A DNA stretch of 64,000 bases from Protea cynaroides (taxonomy: Eukaryota > Streptophyta > Magnoliopsida > Proteales > Proteaceae). Below are positions 20,411-31,716 of this stretch, one piece after another. Positions within the stretch are counted from its first letter, which is position 1. Each line of letters opens with the position of its first letter. The notes under the pieces were generated by a model that searched no databases, had not been told where the DNA came from, and saw only the letters and a list, made by a program, of their open reading frames with translations. Location of the stretch: the NCBI GenBank assembly GCA_028583415.1, contig CM053268.1:14010055-14074054 (forward strand), given 5' to 3'. The translations under genes were made by a program, and so were the position numbers.

Positions 20411-21759
20411 TGATGCGTGTCGAGCGCAACCAAAAATAAATTAGTCTACCTATAATGAATAGTAATGATAAGTAAAGGTCGATCCACAAAGACTATTTAA
20501 TCAAATTGTCTACTTACCAAGAAAAAGGGGGGTTTTCTTCTGCAATTTAATTGACAAGAAAATTAAGTAACAAAAATTCAATGGAAGATGATGTCGATTT
20601 AAGGAAATTTACTCACGACTGCAAATTGATCACTTACCTCATATATATTATTCTCTATTCAAATATTTAACCAAGGATTATCAAAATGTCTAACAATCCT
20701 TACCTTCCCTAATTTCATTAATTTGAGCCCAGCACACAATTTAATTCTTATCAATAAACCAATTGGTATTAAGCAATCCTCATGAATTTACTGATAGCAT
20801 TACACTCTCGGAGGGAGTTAAAGATGAACAACAATCTAACAAGCGTCAAATTATTTAATTCATTCTATGTTTCTTTTAAGCAAGTAACAAAAACTTGGAT
20901 CATAATTGTTCTGCTCAATTGCTACTTTTGCTGAACACCATAACAATTATGGATTATAGATTCAGGTTAGCAATAAACCACATAACTCAATCAATTAATA
21001 GGCCTCTTAATAAACTGAATCATACAGTCATTAACTTAAAAAAAAACCAAAAAAACACAGATATTTGAATAGAAGAATAATTAAAATTAAGAACAAAGTC
21101 TCACAATTTTACTAACCGGATTGAATTCCCTTTGAATCGACTAAAGAACTTAGTTAGACATGATAGAAAAGAAAGAAAAAAGAAATAAAACTATCTTCTC
21201 AATAATTCTTGGATGCTCTATTACGTAGCCTTTACATTGCTTAAATAGCCAGAGTAGAGAAGATTAAAACTGGTATGTCTAGAATTGGTAACCTTATTAC
21301 GTGGAAATAAAGATTAAACAAAATCCTCTTGCCTAGATTAGATAGAGAATCATTTCATCATTAACTAAATGCCACCTCTAGATTTACCAATCTTTGTAAT
21401 ATTCCATAGAGGTATATATTCTCCTCAAGATTTCTGACAATCAATCAAATCCTTCCAATAGTAAACCTTCTATGTGTGGTAATCTTCCTTCTCTGGTTTC
21501 CATTCAAATCAGCTTTCCAGATCTGATTTTTGGATCACGTTTGATTTCTAGAATTCTTTCCACATTAAAAACCTGCATGAAATTCAGAAGGTCATTATTA
21601 AGAATATTAGATTTTTTTTCATTTTAAACATAAATCACCAATACTTTCCACCAATGTCTTATATATAAGGAATCATTACAAATGAGTACCATAAGACATA
21701 TAATATGTTAAATAAACTAAATATAAGGAAAATAAATATATAAAATTATGAATCCATCA
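20411..21759 (-). repeat. 5' LTR of Athila-like element
   Basis: This is the partner of 11926-13273. It starts TGATGGATTC at 21759 and ends GCATCA at 20411, on the minus strand. The next bases to the right, GCTAT (21760-21764), repeat the five bases left of the other LTR. Confidence 0.93.
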
Positions 21760-22138
21760 GCTATGCAGACCTTCGTCGTAAAGGTCTTGAATTTAAAGTA
21801 GGAGATAAGGTCTTCCTGAAAGTGTCACTTTTCAAACGAATCCGAAGATTCGACAAGAAGGAAAAGCTAAGTTCGAGATATATAGGACCCTATGAGATAC
21901 TTAGCTAAAGTGGAGCCGTAGCGTACCAACTAGCTCTACCTCCTACACTTGCTGGTGTCCATGATGTGTTTCATGTGTTGATGCTGAAGAAGTACATCAC
22001 CGACCTGACACATGTGTTGAATACATAACTTTTAGTGATGGATACAGACCTGAGTTATGAAGTGGAACCGCTAAGAATCCTGGATAGGAAGGATCTTCAA
22101 CTGAGAAACCAATCCATTGCCTACATCAAGGTACAATG
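21760..22138 (+). pseudogene. Element X integrase C-terminus and chromodomain start
   Basis: The + strand reads G-D-K-V-F-L-K-V-S, Y-I-G-P-Y-E-I-L, V-A-Y-Q-L-A-L-P-P and D-V-F-H-V-L-M-L-K-K-Y, followed by the start of a chromodomain (I-L-D-R-K, I-A-Y-I-K-V-Q). It has stops near 21906 and 22026. The coding sequence is cut at V-Q by the solo LTR at 22139 and resumes at 27067 with W-K-N-H-P. The last five bases, CAATG (22134-22138), are the left target duplication. Confidence 0.85.
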
Positions 22139-23430
22139 TGTAAGCATCTCATTATTACCATTCCAGCTGAAAAAAGTCCTATTGGTGTGTGGACAACAAA
22201 GGAAGAGAGATGAGTGAAAATTTAGATTTTTGACTGCGATCTCGAGATAGTTTTCGGTGGATCCCATAGCATGGTTTTGGCTTAAAATCTGCATGGATGC
22301 ATAGGTCATAGATTTATCTTCGAAATGAGACCAGAATTGCTCAATTCTGATATCAAATGAAGAAGATATGATCATTTTAGTCGGATTGATACGTACAAGG
22401 GAGGTTTCTGAAATTATCATAAATAATCCCAGGGGCTTTCATGCAAATTATCGTAAGATGGATTGATCGAACTTTAAATCCTCATATCTTGATCATCCGA
22501 CGTCTGAATCATATGGTTTAAGTAGCAATATTTCTTATTTTCAGTCCTTTTCAAAGTGGACGTGAAGAATCCCTGGTAGAGGCCATCGGTGGGTCCCATG
22601 TAAGCTTTCATGTAGAATTATCGATAGAACTTTAATTCTTCATATCTTGGCCATCCTACGTCCGATTCAGATGATTCAAGGGCCATTATTCTTCATTTTT
22701 TGTGTTCTGCAAAGTGGACATGAAAATTTTGGGACAGAGATCTCCAAAGGGTCCCATGCAAAATTACATGCTGAAATGACCATTTAATCTTTGAAAATTT
22801 ATAATTTGGTCACCCCACATCCAAATTAGTTGATTCCAGTTTCATTATGTTTCATTTTTAGTGCTCTACAAAGTGGACATGAAGGATTTTAGGCAGAGGT
22901 CTCCAAAGGATCCCATGTAGAGTCGTTAGCCGAATTATCATGAATTGACCTGTTTAAACTTCAAAAATTCATATGTTGGCCATTTTACTTCCAAATGAGG
23001 TGATTTAAGCTCCAATTTTTCTCATTTTTAGTGTTCTACAAAGTGAACGTGGAAAATTTGGGGTAGAGGCTGTCGAAAAATTTCAAGCGGAATGGCGGCG
23101 GAAATGGCCTATGAAATGATAGAGAAAGAAAAACCAATTTTTAGCCCAACCCAGTTCAACCCAACTTAGTCCAACTTAGTCCGGCCCAGCTCAGACCAGT
23201 CCAAACCAAGTCGGTTCAGCTCATGTGCTTGTACTTTATGTGCATTATGTATATTATTATACATTATATATTATTATACTAAGTATTATATCATACATGG
23301 TATATAGTATAGGATATATATTGTATAGTATTTTATATATTATATAGATATATATATATATATATAAATAAATATATACGTATGGTAATGTATTTATATA
23401 TGAAAAGGAGCCGGCTGGTTTAAGCAACTG

Positions 23431-23735
23431 ATGGAGAGAAAGGAAGGAAAAAAAATGAGAAAAGGAAAGAGGGAGAGAGACGGGCTGATGGAGAGAGAGG
23501 AAGGAAAGAAAAAAATGAGAAAAGGAAAGAGGGAGAGAGACGGACTGATTGAGAGAGAGGAAGGAAAGAAAAAAAATGAGAAAAAGGAAAGAGGGAGAGA
23601 GATGGATTGATGGAGAGAGAGGAAGGAAAGAAAAAAAATGAGAAAAGGAAAGAAGGAGAGAGACGGACTGATTGAGAGAGAGGAAGGAAAGAAAAAAACG
23701 AGAAAAGGAAAGGGGAAGAGAAGAAGAGGAGAGGG
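23431..23735. repeat. Tandem repeat, 58-61 base unit
   Basis: Units start at 23431, 23489, 23548, 23609 and 23670. Each is a purine-rich block with GGAAGGAAA, AATGAGAAAAGG and GAGAGAGACGG. It lies inside the solo LTR. The lysine- and arginine-rich frames read through it are composition artefacts. Confidence 0.9.
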
Positions 23736-23785
23736 AAGAGAGGATGGTGGAAAAAAAAAAATCAGAAAAGGAGCCTGGAAAGAGA

Positions 23786-23833
23786 AGAAGAAGAAGAAGA
23801 AGAAGAAGAAGAAGAAGAAGAAGAAGAAGAAGA
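23786..23833. repeat. (GAA)n microsatellite
   Basis: About 16 GAA units continue the purine-rich part of the solo LTR. Confidence 0.92.
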
Positions 23834-24729
23834 GAAGGAGAGAGAGCTCAAGGTAAGACCTTGACCTACTATCGCTTGCAGATCATGATTATAATTAAGC
23901 ATACAATCTGTCCTACCCATCATCCCACTACTCTACTTCAATCGTCAACCATTAACGATCTTCATTAATTCTTACTCCAGAATACGACTAAGACTTGCTA
24001 TTCGTCCCTATCAACTCCATCACAACCATCATAACATTTCGAGCACCTCTGTTCACCCAGCCATCGACCATCTACTGTCAAACCATTGAGCCACATCAAC
24101 CATTACTCTCTCACCTGCTGCCATAGCTTATCAAACCCACTTCCGATTACCACATCTTCATCATCAAACCCTCATCTCAGGGCCAGAAACTCTCTCATCT
24201 ACTTACCAGCAAAGTTTCCATCACCCTCCATGCTACCCTAAAAACCATTGACCAGGCTGCCACAGGCATCACAACCGCCACCTCCAACTCCACCTGTGCA
24301 TCCATGAATCAACCTTCAATCTAACACGCCCACGATACCCCAGCCATGCATACCGCAACCACCCAACCTAGAATCTGATCACACCTGTAACCCAACCTGA
24401 AGTCCCGATATCCCTATTGTCCCCTACCTGTGGCACAACCCACAACCCCGCAGCACTCTACCATTACTGTACCACCGACCATGGCCGACTTAGCATTACC
24501 TGACCATCGACCCTTTAATCCCATTACCATTAAACCTGCAACACCTGTTCCTACCACCGAGAACCACATTGCCACCTGCATCCCCCCTCACTCTCATCTC
24601 ACACTACCCGCAAACACCTGCACTTCACCCCTACCATCACCGAATCCAAATCACCCTCATCCCTCATCTCCACATGTCATCCTCCACCTCATCTGAACCT
24701 TGATCATGAATTGTAGTGTGACTTAAAAT

Positions 24730-25450
24730 TAAACCCTTGATCCAATGTGAAGCTGATATTAAATTTTATGTGATTAAAATTGAGTTTTTAATGTGGTTAA
24801 AATCTAACCATTTGATATTGATTGAGAATTCAATATAATGACAATCAAGCCATTGATCATGGAATCTTCAATGAGATTAAAATCTGGCACTTGATCTTGG
24901 ATTTTGATGCAATTAAAATATGGCCATGTGATCATGGAATTTTCAATGAGGTTAAAATCTAGCCATCGATTTTGAATTTTGATGAGATGAACATCTAACC
25001 ATTGATCTGATTAGCTTGATGATTAAATATGATTCATTGACCATAATCTATTTTGATGTGAGATCTAAATCTTTGGGTTATCATGATGATGTGATTTCAA
25101 GTAGTTTGAACCATTGGGTGATATGATGAATGATTTTGAGTGATCTGAACGGTTGGATTATCATCATGAGTAATATAAAACCGTTGGATCTTCATTATGA
25201 TTGATTTTAAATGAATCTGGACAGTTACATATGTGTTGTGAGTGATATAAACCATTGGATCTTGATCATAAGTGTTTTTAAGCCATCTGAATCGTTGGAT
25301 CTTTATTGTGAGTGATTTTAAGTGATCTGTACGGTTGGATTATCATATTGAGTTATTTAAACCGTTGGATTACCTTTTTGAGTGAGTTAATTGAATGTAA
25401 TGGATTGACCATATGAATGTTTTAAGTGAATCTGAACCATCGATCAAATA
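24730..25450. repeat. Degenerate repeats with CGTTGGAT-type motifs
   Basis: Phrases such as AACCGTTGGAT, GAGTGATTTTAAGTGATCTG and AAAATCTAGCCATTGAT recur at roughly 40-50 base spacing. They are strongly diverged. There is no coding signal. Confidence 0.55.
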
Positions 25451-25984
25451 TGATCTTGATCACATTGACGATGATCGGTTACATTAAGTTTGAGTAGTTA
25501 ATCAAATATGATCTTGGTCACATTGTTGATGATCGATGCTTGATTAATGCTCTTACATGCTTACTGCTGTATTTGGAATGCTCTTAAATACTGTATTGGA
25601 TTGCTCACGTGCCATATTTGATGCTATATTCCCACATGCTTTGATTGACTCACATGCTCATTGTTATGTTTGGATTGTTCACATGCTATATTTGGATGCT
25701 CATCTGCTTACTGTTATATTTGGAGGCACACTGCTATGTTAGATTGTTTACACATGCTATATCTAGATCCATTGCTATGTTTGAAATGCTCACATGCTAT
25801 ATTGGACACGTTGCCATATTTGGATGCTTACTTGATACACACTGCTATGCTTGGAGATATAATTGCATGAATCTTAAGTACAAACCATATAGGGAAAGTA
25901 GAAACTCAAAAATGGAAAGAGAACAAAAGGGGCAGGATACCCTAGAAAACCTGAAGAGTTGAATAAAAGGTATAGGACACCCTA

Positions 25985-26315
25985 GAAACCCTGAACAAAT
26001 TGAAATTGTAGGGAAAGACAACCCGATAAACCTAAGAGATAAATTATAGGGATAGACAACCCGATAAACCTAAGAGATGAAATTGTAGGGATAGACAACC
26101 CGATAAACCTAAGAAATAAATTATAGGGGCAGGCAACCCGATAAACCTAAGAGAAGAAATTGTAGGGATAGGCAACCCGATAAACCTAAGAGATAAATTG
26201 TAGGGATAGGCAACCCGATAAACCTAAGAGATAAATTATAGGGATAGGCAACCCAATAAACCTAAGTGATGAAATTGTAGGGATAGGCAACCTGATAAAC
26301 CTAAAATTGGAAGGA
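25985..26315. repeat. Tandem repeat, about 39-base unit
   Basis: About eight copies of a unit containing GTAGGGATAGGCAACCCG and ATAAACCTAAGAGAT lie head to tail inside the solo LTR, with more diverged copies from about 25900. The units are contiguous, without spacers. Confidence 0.9.
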
Positions 26316-27066
26316 GTTTGGGTTGATATATCCCCAAATCCAACCATTATAACATTTTAAACTACGTCGTACCAGATTTCTAGGACAAACCCTAGAATAC
26401 GTAGGCAATTTGGGAGTCCCAAATACGATACAAAGCCACCCATCTACCATTCATCTAGCATAAACTTCAACTTGAACAAAGAATCTAATTGAAGCACATG
26501 CATAAACCACTTCCATAAATCTTTAATCACAAAACCCATTTCGAACTATGTTTTGGACTTGATTTCTAGGATTAGAATACATATGTAGTTTGAGATATCT
26601 TACACATCTCAGATTCAGTCCAAGACCGAACCATCTTTGGTCCAGTTCACTGTATAATATTGTGCATTAGATTGTTTGTTTATTTGTTTCAGAACTTGAT
26701 TGGCTGAATCCTAGGTTAGCAGAACATAAAAATTTGGTTTAGGACATCCCCCATTGAACCCTAGTCATCCAGTTGACCAAGCACAGTCAAAATTAGAGTC
26801 TAAGCAAAGTTTAGGAGGTCGATATTGATCAGGCGGTTTGGGTGCCTAACACCTTTCCATAACCGTACCCTGAATACTTACCTGATCTCTTGCAGACCAA
26901 AAAACTAATACATTAGGTCATGAGTCAATAGAAGTCTTACCTTAGGGTGAGGCTACATTTTTAGGGGTCCTAGACCTTAATCTAGGTGGCGACTCCAACA
27001 GAACATTGATCTTCATTGCTACATTTTATTTATCCCGAGGTGGATCGTCCCATCATTGTCCTTACA

Positions 27067-27196
27067 CAATGGAAGAACCATCCCAAGGATGAAGCGTCGT
27101 AGGAGAAGGAAGATGAAATCCATGAGAAATACCCTCACTTATTCAAAGAATAAGGTAAGACAATTTTGAGGACAAAATTCTTTTTAGTGGGGGAAT
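27067..27196 (+). pseudogene. Element X chromodomain end and polypurine tract
   Basis: The frame resumes from 22138: W-K-N-H-P-K-D-E-A, then a TAG, then E-K-E-D-E-I and Y-P-H-L-F-K-E before TAA. This is the usual end of a Tekay-type pol. The GAGGACAAAATTC motif and purine tract AGTGGGGGAAT follow, directly before the LTR. The joint shows that 22139-27066 is a later insertion. Confidence 0.85.
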
Positions 27197-28939
27197 TATA
27201 AAACCCGCACCTAAAAATATAGGCTAATTTAAATTTTTCTCACATTATAGGTTCTCCTGCCAACACTACCCTAGCATCCATATCATCAATGGAGCACATG
27301 GAACTCTAGGTAAGAGTTAAAACCCTCTTTCTCTTAGTGTAGGAACTCTGTGTAGAATGAATCAGTCAAACCAACCAAGACTTGGCTATTCTGAACCAGT
27401 TCAGGATACGTGGTCGACCAAGGAGGTTGAAAAAATGTATCTAATAAACTGCCCCTATTCGATCGACCTCCCATGCCTAGAATGGGTCCAAATTGAGTCT
27501 AACTTGTTTGGGCTTGGTTCCAACTAGTTCCTAACCACCCGTGATCATCCCAAATCATGTGGGACCTACTGTTGAATGTGTTGGAGTGTCAATGAACAAC
27601 CTCAAAGCCTCCTTTATCACTCTTGAACTAGAAATAGGACTCTCAAGGGAAAAGTTGCAGTACAACTCTGACTCTTGAATAAACTCTTTAATATAAATTC
27701 TCTAAGAACCCTAAATGAAAACATTAGAACCTCTAGCACATTTTGGGAGAGAGAGAGTGAATTGGAGCAAGGTTGAAGGAAGAAGAAGAGGAAGAACTAC
27801 CATTGAAGGTCCTCCCTCAAGCTTCTTACTACAACAACTTTAGTATAAGCATTAAGGTGATCCTGAAAACCATTATCACTTTACTTAGAATGAACCTTAA
27901 TGATCTCATGAGGTAAAACCCAACTTTTGATCATGTTGGAACAAGTTTCCAGAATACCAGTAATGGAGAATAGGTAGAACTGTTCAATAATTCCTATAAA
28001 GAATAAATTGATACAAGTATTCAAAGTAGGACTTTACAATGAATTATAACATTGAATTATGATTGGGAAGTGGCCAGTAATATAGTACAAACCCTTAGGA
28101 TTCCTCTGAAATAGCCCTCGACCCCATGCCCTAGAGAATGGATTTAATTGGAATTAGTTCGAGCTCTCTGGTACGAGGTAGTCGATGAGGGCGGTCGACT
28201 AAACTAAGTTGATCTACCATTTCTCCTGTCGTCAACTTCCTCTACTGTTGTCCATTGCATGGCCTATAGAGAGGTGTAATCTTGGTATTTTTAATCTTAA
28301 TTGACTATTTGGACTGTATTAGCCATCCCACACTTCAAGAATGACATAATGAACATGTCAGAATGATTGGTTTTATTAGAATATACCCCCAAGTATGTAA
28401 GCACGTGTGGTTGTAAAGATGACATTTACTGTCATAAACCATACAAGCATATAACCTATGGGAATAAGATTTTATCCTAGCCAATGACAGAAACCCATCA
28501 TTAAACAGATGTAGAAGTAACTCTACAGAAGTGTAAGCCTCTGGAATCCATCTAGGCCAGGCGATTAATAAAACTGATATGATTGACCACCATAGTTGAT
28601 CAACCACCTCCATCGACCACCACATTACAGCAAGCCTGTTTTGGTTGTATTTTCAACTATTTTCAACCATGGACTTTGAGACTTAACCAAGTGACCCTAG
28701 GACATGTTCCTAAGACTAATGAGGATACCCTAGACCTAATGGAAGTGAGACTAAACAATCAAAAGTAACATTCATACCTTAATTGTAATATGTAAGCCAA
28801 CGTAGGAAAATAAGGAAAAGGACTCTATTTGCAACAGAGTAAGGATTAGCTCACCAGATATAGGTGAGGGATTAGTACATGTTTTATTTTCTTATTTTTG
28901 TACGCATGTGCTTGCTACTTATTTGGATTACTATATGAT

Positions 28940-28977
28940 AACATGCCATCCAATAACTGTGATAACTGTTCATGCAT
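28940..28977 (+). promoter_or_regulatory. Conserved LTR block, element X copy
   Basis: AACATGCCATCCAATAACTG, then GATAACTGTTCATGCATT. It corresponds to 35872-35908 and 50197-50240, although the surrounding LTR sequence is much less alike. Confidence 0.5.
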
Positions 28978-29203
28978 TTGCATATTATAACTCTATATTG
29001 GATTGGTTGATTATGGAATGTTTGATAACATATGGATATTTGATATTGGATAAAATGATTATTTGTCATTCGTTTATGTCCTAGTAGATCCGGACAATTG
29101 GAATGGGTCGGTTTATCTTGGTCTATTAAGCTAGGATACAGGTTACCTATATTAGTAATATTTTTTGGTTTAGGTTTTAATATTCTGTGATAAGCAACCC
29201 TTG

Positions 29204-29225
29204 CCAATAGGGGTTTAGGTATTGG
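29204..29225 (+). other. Conserved LTR hairpin, element X copy
   Basis: CCAATA, a 10-nt loop (GGGGTTTAGG) and TATTGG. The perfect six-base stem extends to seven with the flanking G and C. Element 4 has CCAGTA...TACTGG, so a G-C pair has become A-T on both arms. That compensatory change indicates selection for the structure. Confidence 0.6.
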
Positions 29226-29701
29226 CATAGGCTTATTTATGGACCAATCATGGGTCGAACTCTTTCGCAGCTAGAGTAGGGTTCTGGACATGACTTGGGC
29301 CCCAGTCTTTAGTGTCTCAGGTGAGAGATAGGGTTCAGTCCAGTTTAAGTGCTCGTACGATGGACCGAGAGCGCACCCGGAGAAGTAAAGTGAGGCTTAC
29401 TACTGTGATGCCAAGAGGAATCCTATGATGGGGAAATGCTAGTATGATGCCAGGTCAGTGTTCTTGGGTTGTATCTTTATTCTTTGGATAATGTTTCACA
29501 TGAGGTGAGGTCCCAAGTGTGTTGTGTTCGCCTCACCTGTGCTTGCATGTTCAGTACTAGGATTTAAGTGTGACATGACTTGCGCAGGCTTATTCACAGA
29601 CCATTAAACCTTAATAACTTATCATGCATTATGTGCTTGTGTGTGCTAATTTCTCACTGAGCATGTGGTTTCGCTCACCCTTGTACGTAGACCTTTTTTC
29701 A

Positions 29702-29809
29702 GATTATTTTACAGATAACTTAGCTGATAATGATATAATTAAAGATAAAAAATCTGAAGAAGATTCACATGATTCTTCATGTGAATGTGACGATTGTCCT
29801 TATGGTTAG
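29702..29809 (+). CDS. LTR-embedded CxCxxC micro-ORF, element X
   Basis: It follows CTTTTTTCAG, an acceptor-like tract ending at 29702. It reads an acidic stretch (E-E-D-S-H-D-S-S), then C-E-C-D-D-C-P-Y-G and TAG. The upstream part also stays open, from an ATG at 29624. It keeps the acidic-plus-cysteine end seen in other LTRs despite low nucleotide similarity. Function unknown. Confidence 0.45.
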   Translation, partial: DYFTDNLADNDIIKDKKSEEDSHDSSCECDDCPYG

Positions 29810-31477
29810 AAGACAATGTTTTTGAAGGATAGAAGATGTCTTTGTATGAGAGACAAAACTTTATTAGGATTTTTACTTTACTTAGTTTTGTTATTTGTTT
29901 CAGGCGTTGTTTGACCCAAGAGTTTTTATTTAAATATTCAGTACTTGCTATTATTTTATTTTATGTCTTGGTTTGAAGACAAATAACTTTTATACAATCA
30001 TCTAATACAATGAGATTTGGTTTATCAGTTCCTCGTTATTGATTCAGCTATTATTTTGATTACGCTCTGAAATTCCCATAATCTATGTTGTGATTAATGG
30101 AAGAGTTATGTTATGTAATGACTGTGAATAGATTCTTGGTATGGTAGTACTAGCACAGCGAGGAAACCATGGTCATACCAAAACACCAGGGTTTTGGGGT
30201 GTGACAAAATTAGGCCATGAAACGGGGTAAAACCCCTTGTCCAGTCGGAGAGGCTGTGTTACGACCTTCAATTAGACACTTCAACTAGACAAATTCTGGG
30301 TGCGATCCAATGGGTTGAAACTTTAAAAATGGGCCCAGCTGGGGAGAAAGGAATATTCCTTTACCACCTAATTTAAAGCGACGTGGAATAACTCACTGTA
30401 AGCACCCCATTTTTACCTCCCTCAGCATAAGTGAACCAATATAGCAGGTTTCTAGCCTTTAACCCAAAGATTTGTGATTCTTTACTGAACTCCACAGTAG
30501 GGTCATGGGCTATTAACTACTTGGATGAATAGGTTGTGAAATTATCTTCGAAATGAGACCGGAATCATCAAATTCTGACTTCAAACAAGGAAGATATCGT
30601 AGTTTGAAAGTGCAACGGCATTTACGTAATTATCGTATAATGCATGCATTATCATTCAAACTTCAAGACATCATATCTTGGTCATCTGATATCGGAATCA
30701 GATGATTCAAATGCCAATATTCCTTATTTTCAGTCCTCTTCAAAGTGGATATGAAAAATTCCGGGTAGAAGTCACTAGTGGGCCCCATGCAAGCTTTCAT
30801 GTAAAATTATCGTTAAAACTTCAAAGCTTCATATCTTTGTCGTTCTACATCGGATTCAGATGATTCCAAGGCCATTATTCTTTATTTGTAATGTTCTACA
30901 AAGTGGACAAAAAAAAAATCTCGGGTAGAAGTCTCTGAAGGGTCCCATGTAAAATTACACATGAAAATGGTCATTTAATCTTCAAAAATTCATATTTTGG
31001 TCACCCCATATCCAAATCAAGTAATTTCAGCTTCTTTATGTTCCATTTTTAGTATTCTACAATGTGGACGTAAAAAAATCTCGGGTAGAAGTCTCTGAAG
31101 AATCCCATGCAGAATGGTTAGCTAAATTATCAATAATTGGCCTGCTGGAACTTCAAAAATTCATAAGTTGGCCATTTCATTTTCAAATGAGATGATTCAA
31201 GTTCCAATATTCTTCATTTTTAATGTTCTACAAAGTGAACGTAGAAAATTTAGAATAGATGCTATCAAAAAATTCCATATGGAATGGTGACAAAAATGGA
31301 CTATGAAATGTCAACCTTAGTCTATACCAGCTTAGTTTAACTTATCCCGACCCAGCTCAGACCAATCCAGACCAAGTTATGTCAGTCCATATGCATGCAT
31401 TTCTTTTATATATGTGTAATGTATAATATATTATTGTATATAATACATATATATATATCTTATGGATATATTATATG

Positions 31478-31481
<4 letters not shown>

Positions 31482-31542
<61 letters not shown>
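31482..31542. repeat. (AT)n microsatellite
   Basis: About 30 AT units inside the second solo LTR. The Ile-Tyr repeat frames read through it are artefacts. Confidence 0.95.
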
Positions 31543-31545
<3 letters not shown>

Positions 31546-31705
31546 GAAAGAGAGAGGAAAGTGAGGCCGTGGAAAGAAAAGCCATAGGAAAGAGAATGGG
31601 AGAAAGAAAAAAAGAAGGAGAGAGAAAGGAAAAAAAAAGAAAAAAAATATTTTTAAAAAAAAAAAAGAAAGGAAAGAAGGATCTTTTAGAAGATGAGAGA
31701 AAAAG

Positions 31706-31716
31706 TATATAAATAG
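31706..31716 (+). promoter_or_regulatory. TATA box of solo LTR
   Basis: TATATAAATAG sits in a purine-rich context about 1.3 kb into the LTR. It is the clearest core promoter candidate in the window, and gives the direction of transcription of the Tat-type LTRs as plus. Confidence 0.6.

Larger units (their letters stand above)
11926..21759 (-). mobile_element. Complete Athila-like Ty3/gypsy retrotransposon
   Basis: Two LTRs of about 1.35 kb (11926-13273 and 20411-21759) enclose gag-pol on the minus strand and are flanked by a perfect 5-base duplication GCTAT (11921-11925 and 21760-21764). The PBS next to the right LTR reads TGGCGCCGTTGTCGGGGA, the tRNA-Asp type used by Athila. Gag, the protease motif D-L-G-A-S and F-M-D-D in RT also fit Athila. 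The LTRs differ by a few percent by eye, so the insertion is fairly young compared with its surroundings. The open frames are still long but carry single stops and small frameshifts. Confidence 0.92.
22139..27066 (+). mobile_element. Tat/Ogre-type solo LTR (4.9 kb) in element X chromodomain
   Basis: It begins TGTAAGCATC and ends TTGTCCTTACA, flanked by a perfect 5-base duplication CAATG (22134-22138 and 27067-27071). It is related to 30397-34762: both share blocks such as CTTCGAAATGAGACCRGAAT near the start and AATCTAGGTGGCGACT near the end. The great length and repeat-rich interior suggest the Tat/Ogre group, but no coding region confirms this. It is a solo LTR, left after recombination between the two LTRs of a full element. 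The orientation is set by the TG...CA ends and homology to the TATA-bearing copy. Confidence 0.85.
27197..30206 (+). repeat. 3' LTR of element X
   Basis: It starts TATAAAACCCGCAC (the first G of the usual TGTAAGACCCGCAC has become A) right after the purine tract and ends GGGGTGTGACA at 30206. Inside are GGTCGAC-type microrepeats (27412, 28165-28200, 28580-28625), the conserved block (28940), the hairpin (29204) and the micro-ORF (29702). No PBS follows, as expected for a 3' LTR. At about 3.0 kb it is longer than the relatives (2.3-2.4 kb). Confidence 0.8.

Noticed and set aside
23638..23968. Lysine/arginine-rich ORFs of 72-98 codons
   Set aside because: They are frames through GA-rich tandem repeats and (GAA)n, with no conserved domain.
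24430..24696. Pro/Thr/His-rich ORF of 88 codons
   Set aside because: It lies in a C-rich part of the solo LTR and has no counterpart in the second LTR of the same family.
25985..26315. CRISPR-like regular repeats
   Set aside because: The units are contiguous without unique spacers and lie in a plant LTR. It is a tandem array.
26985..26996. GGTGGCGACTCC as a primer binding site directly after an LTR end
   Set aside because: The LTR continues to 27066, where TG...CA ends and the CAATG duplication fix its border. The same motif lies inside the second LTR near 34730.
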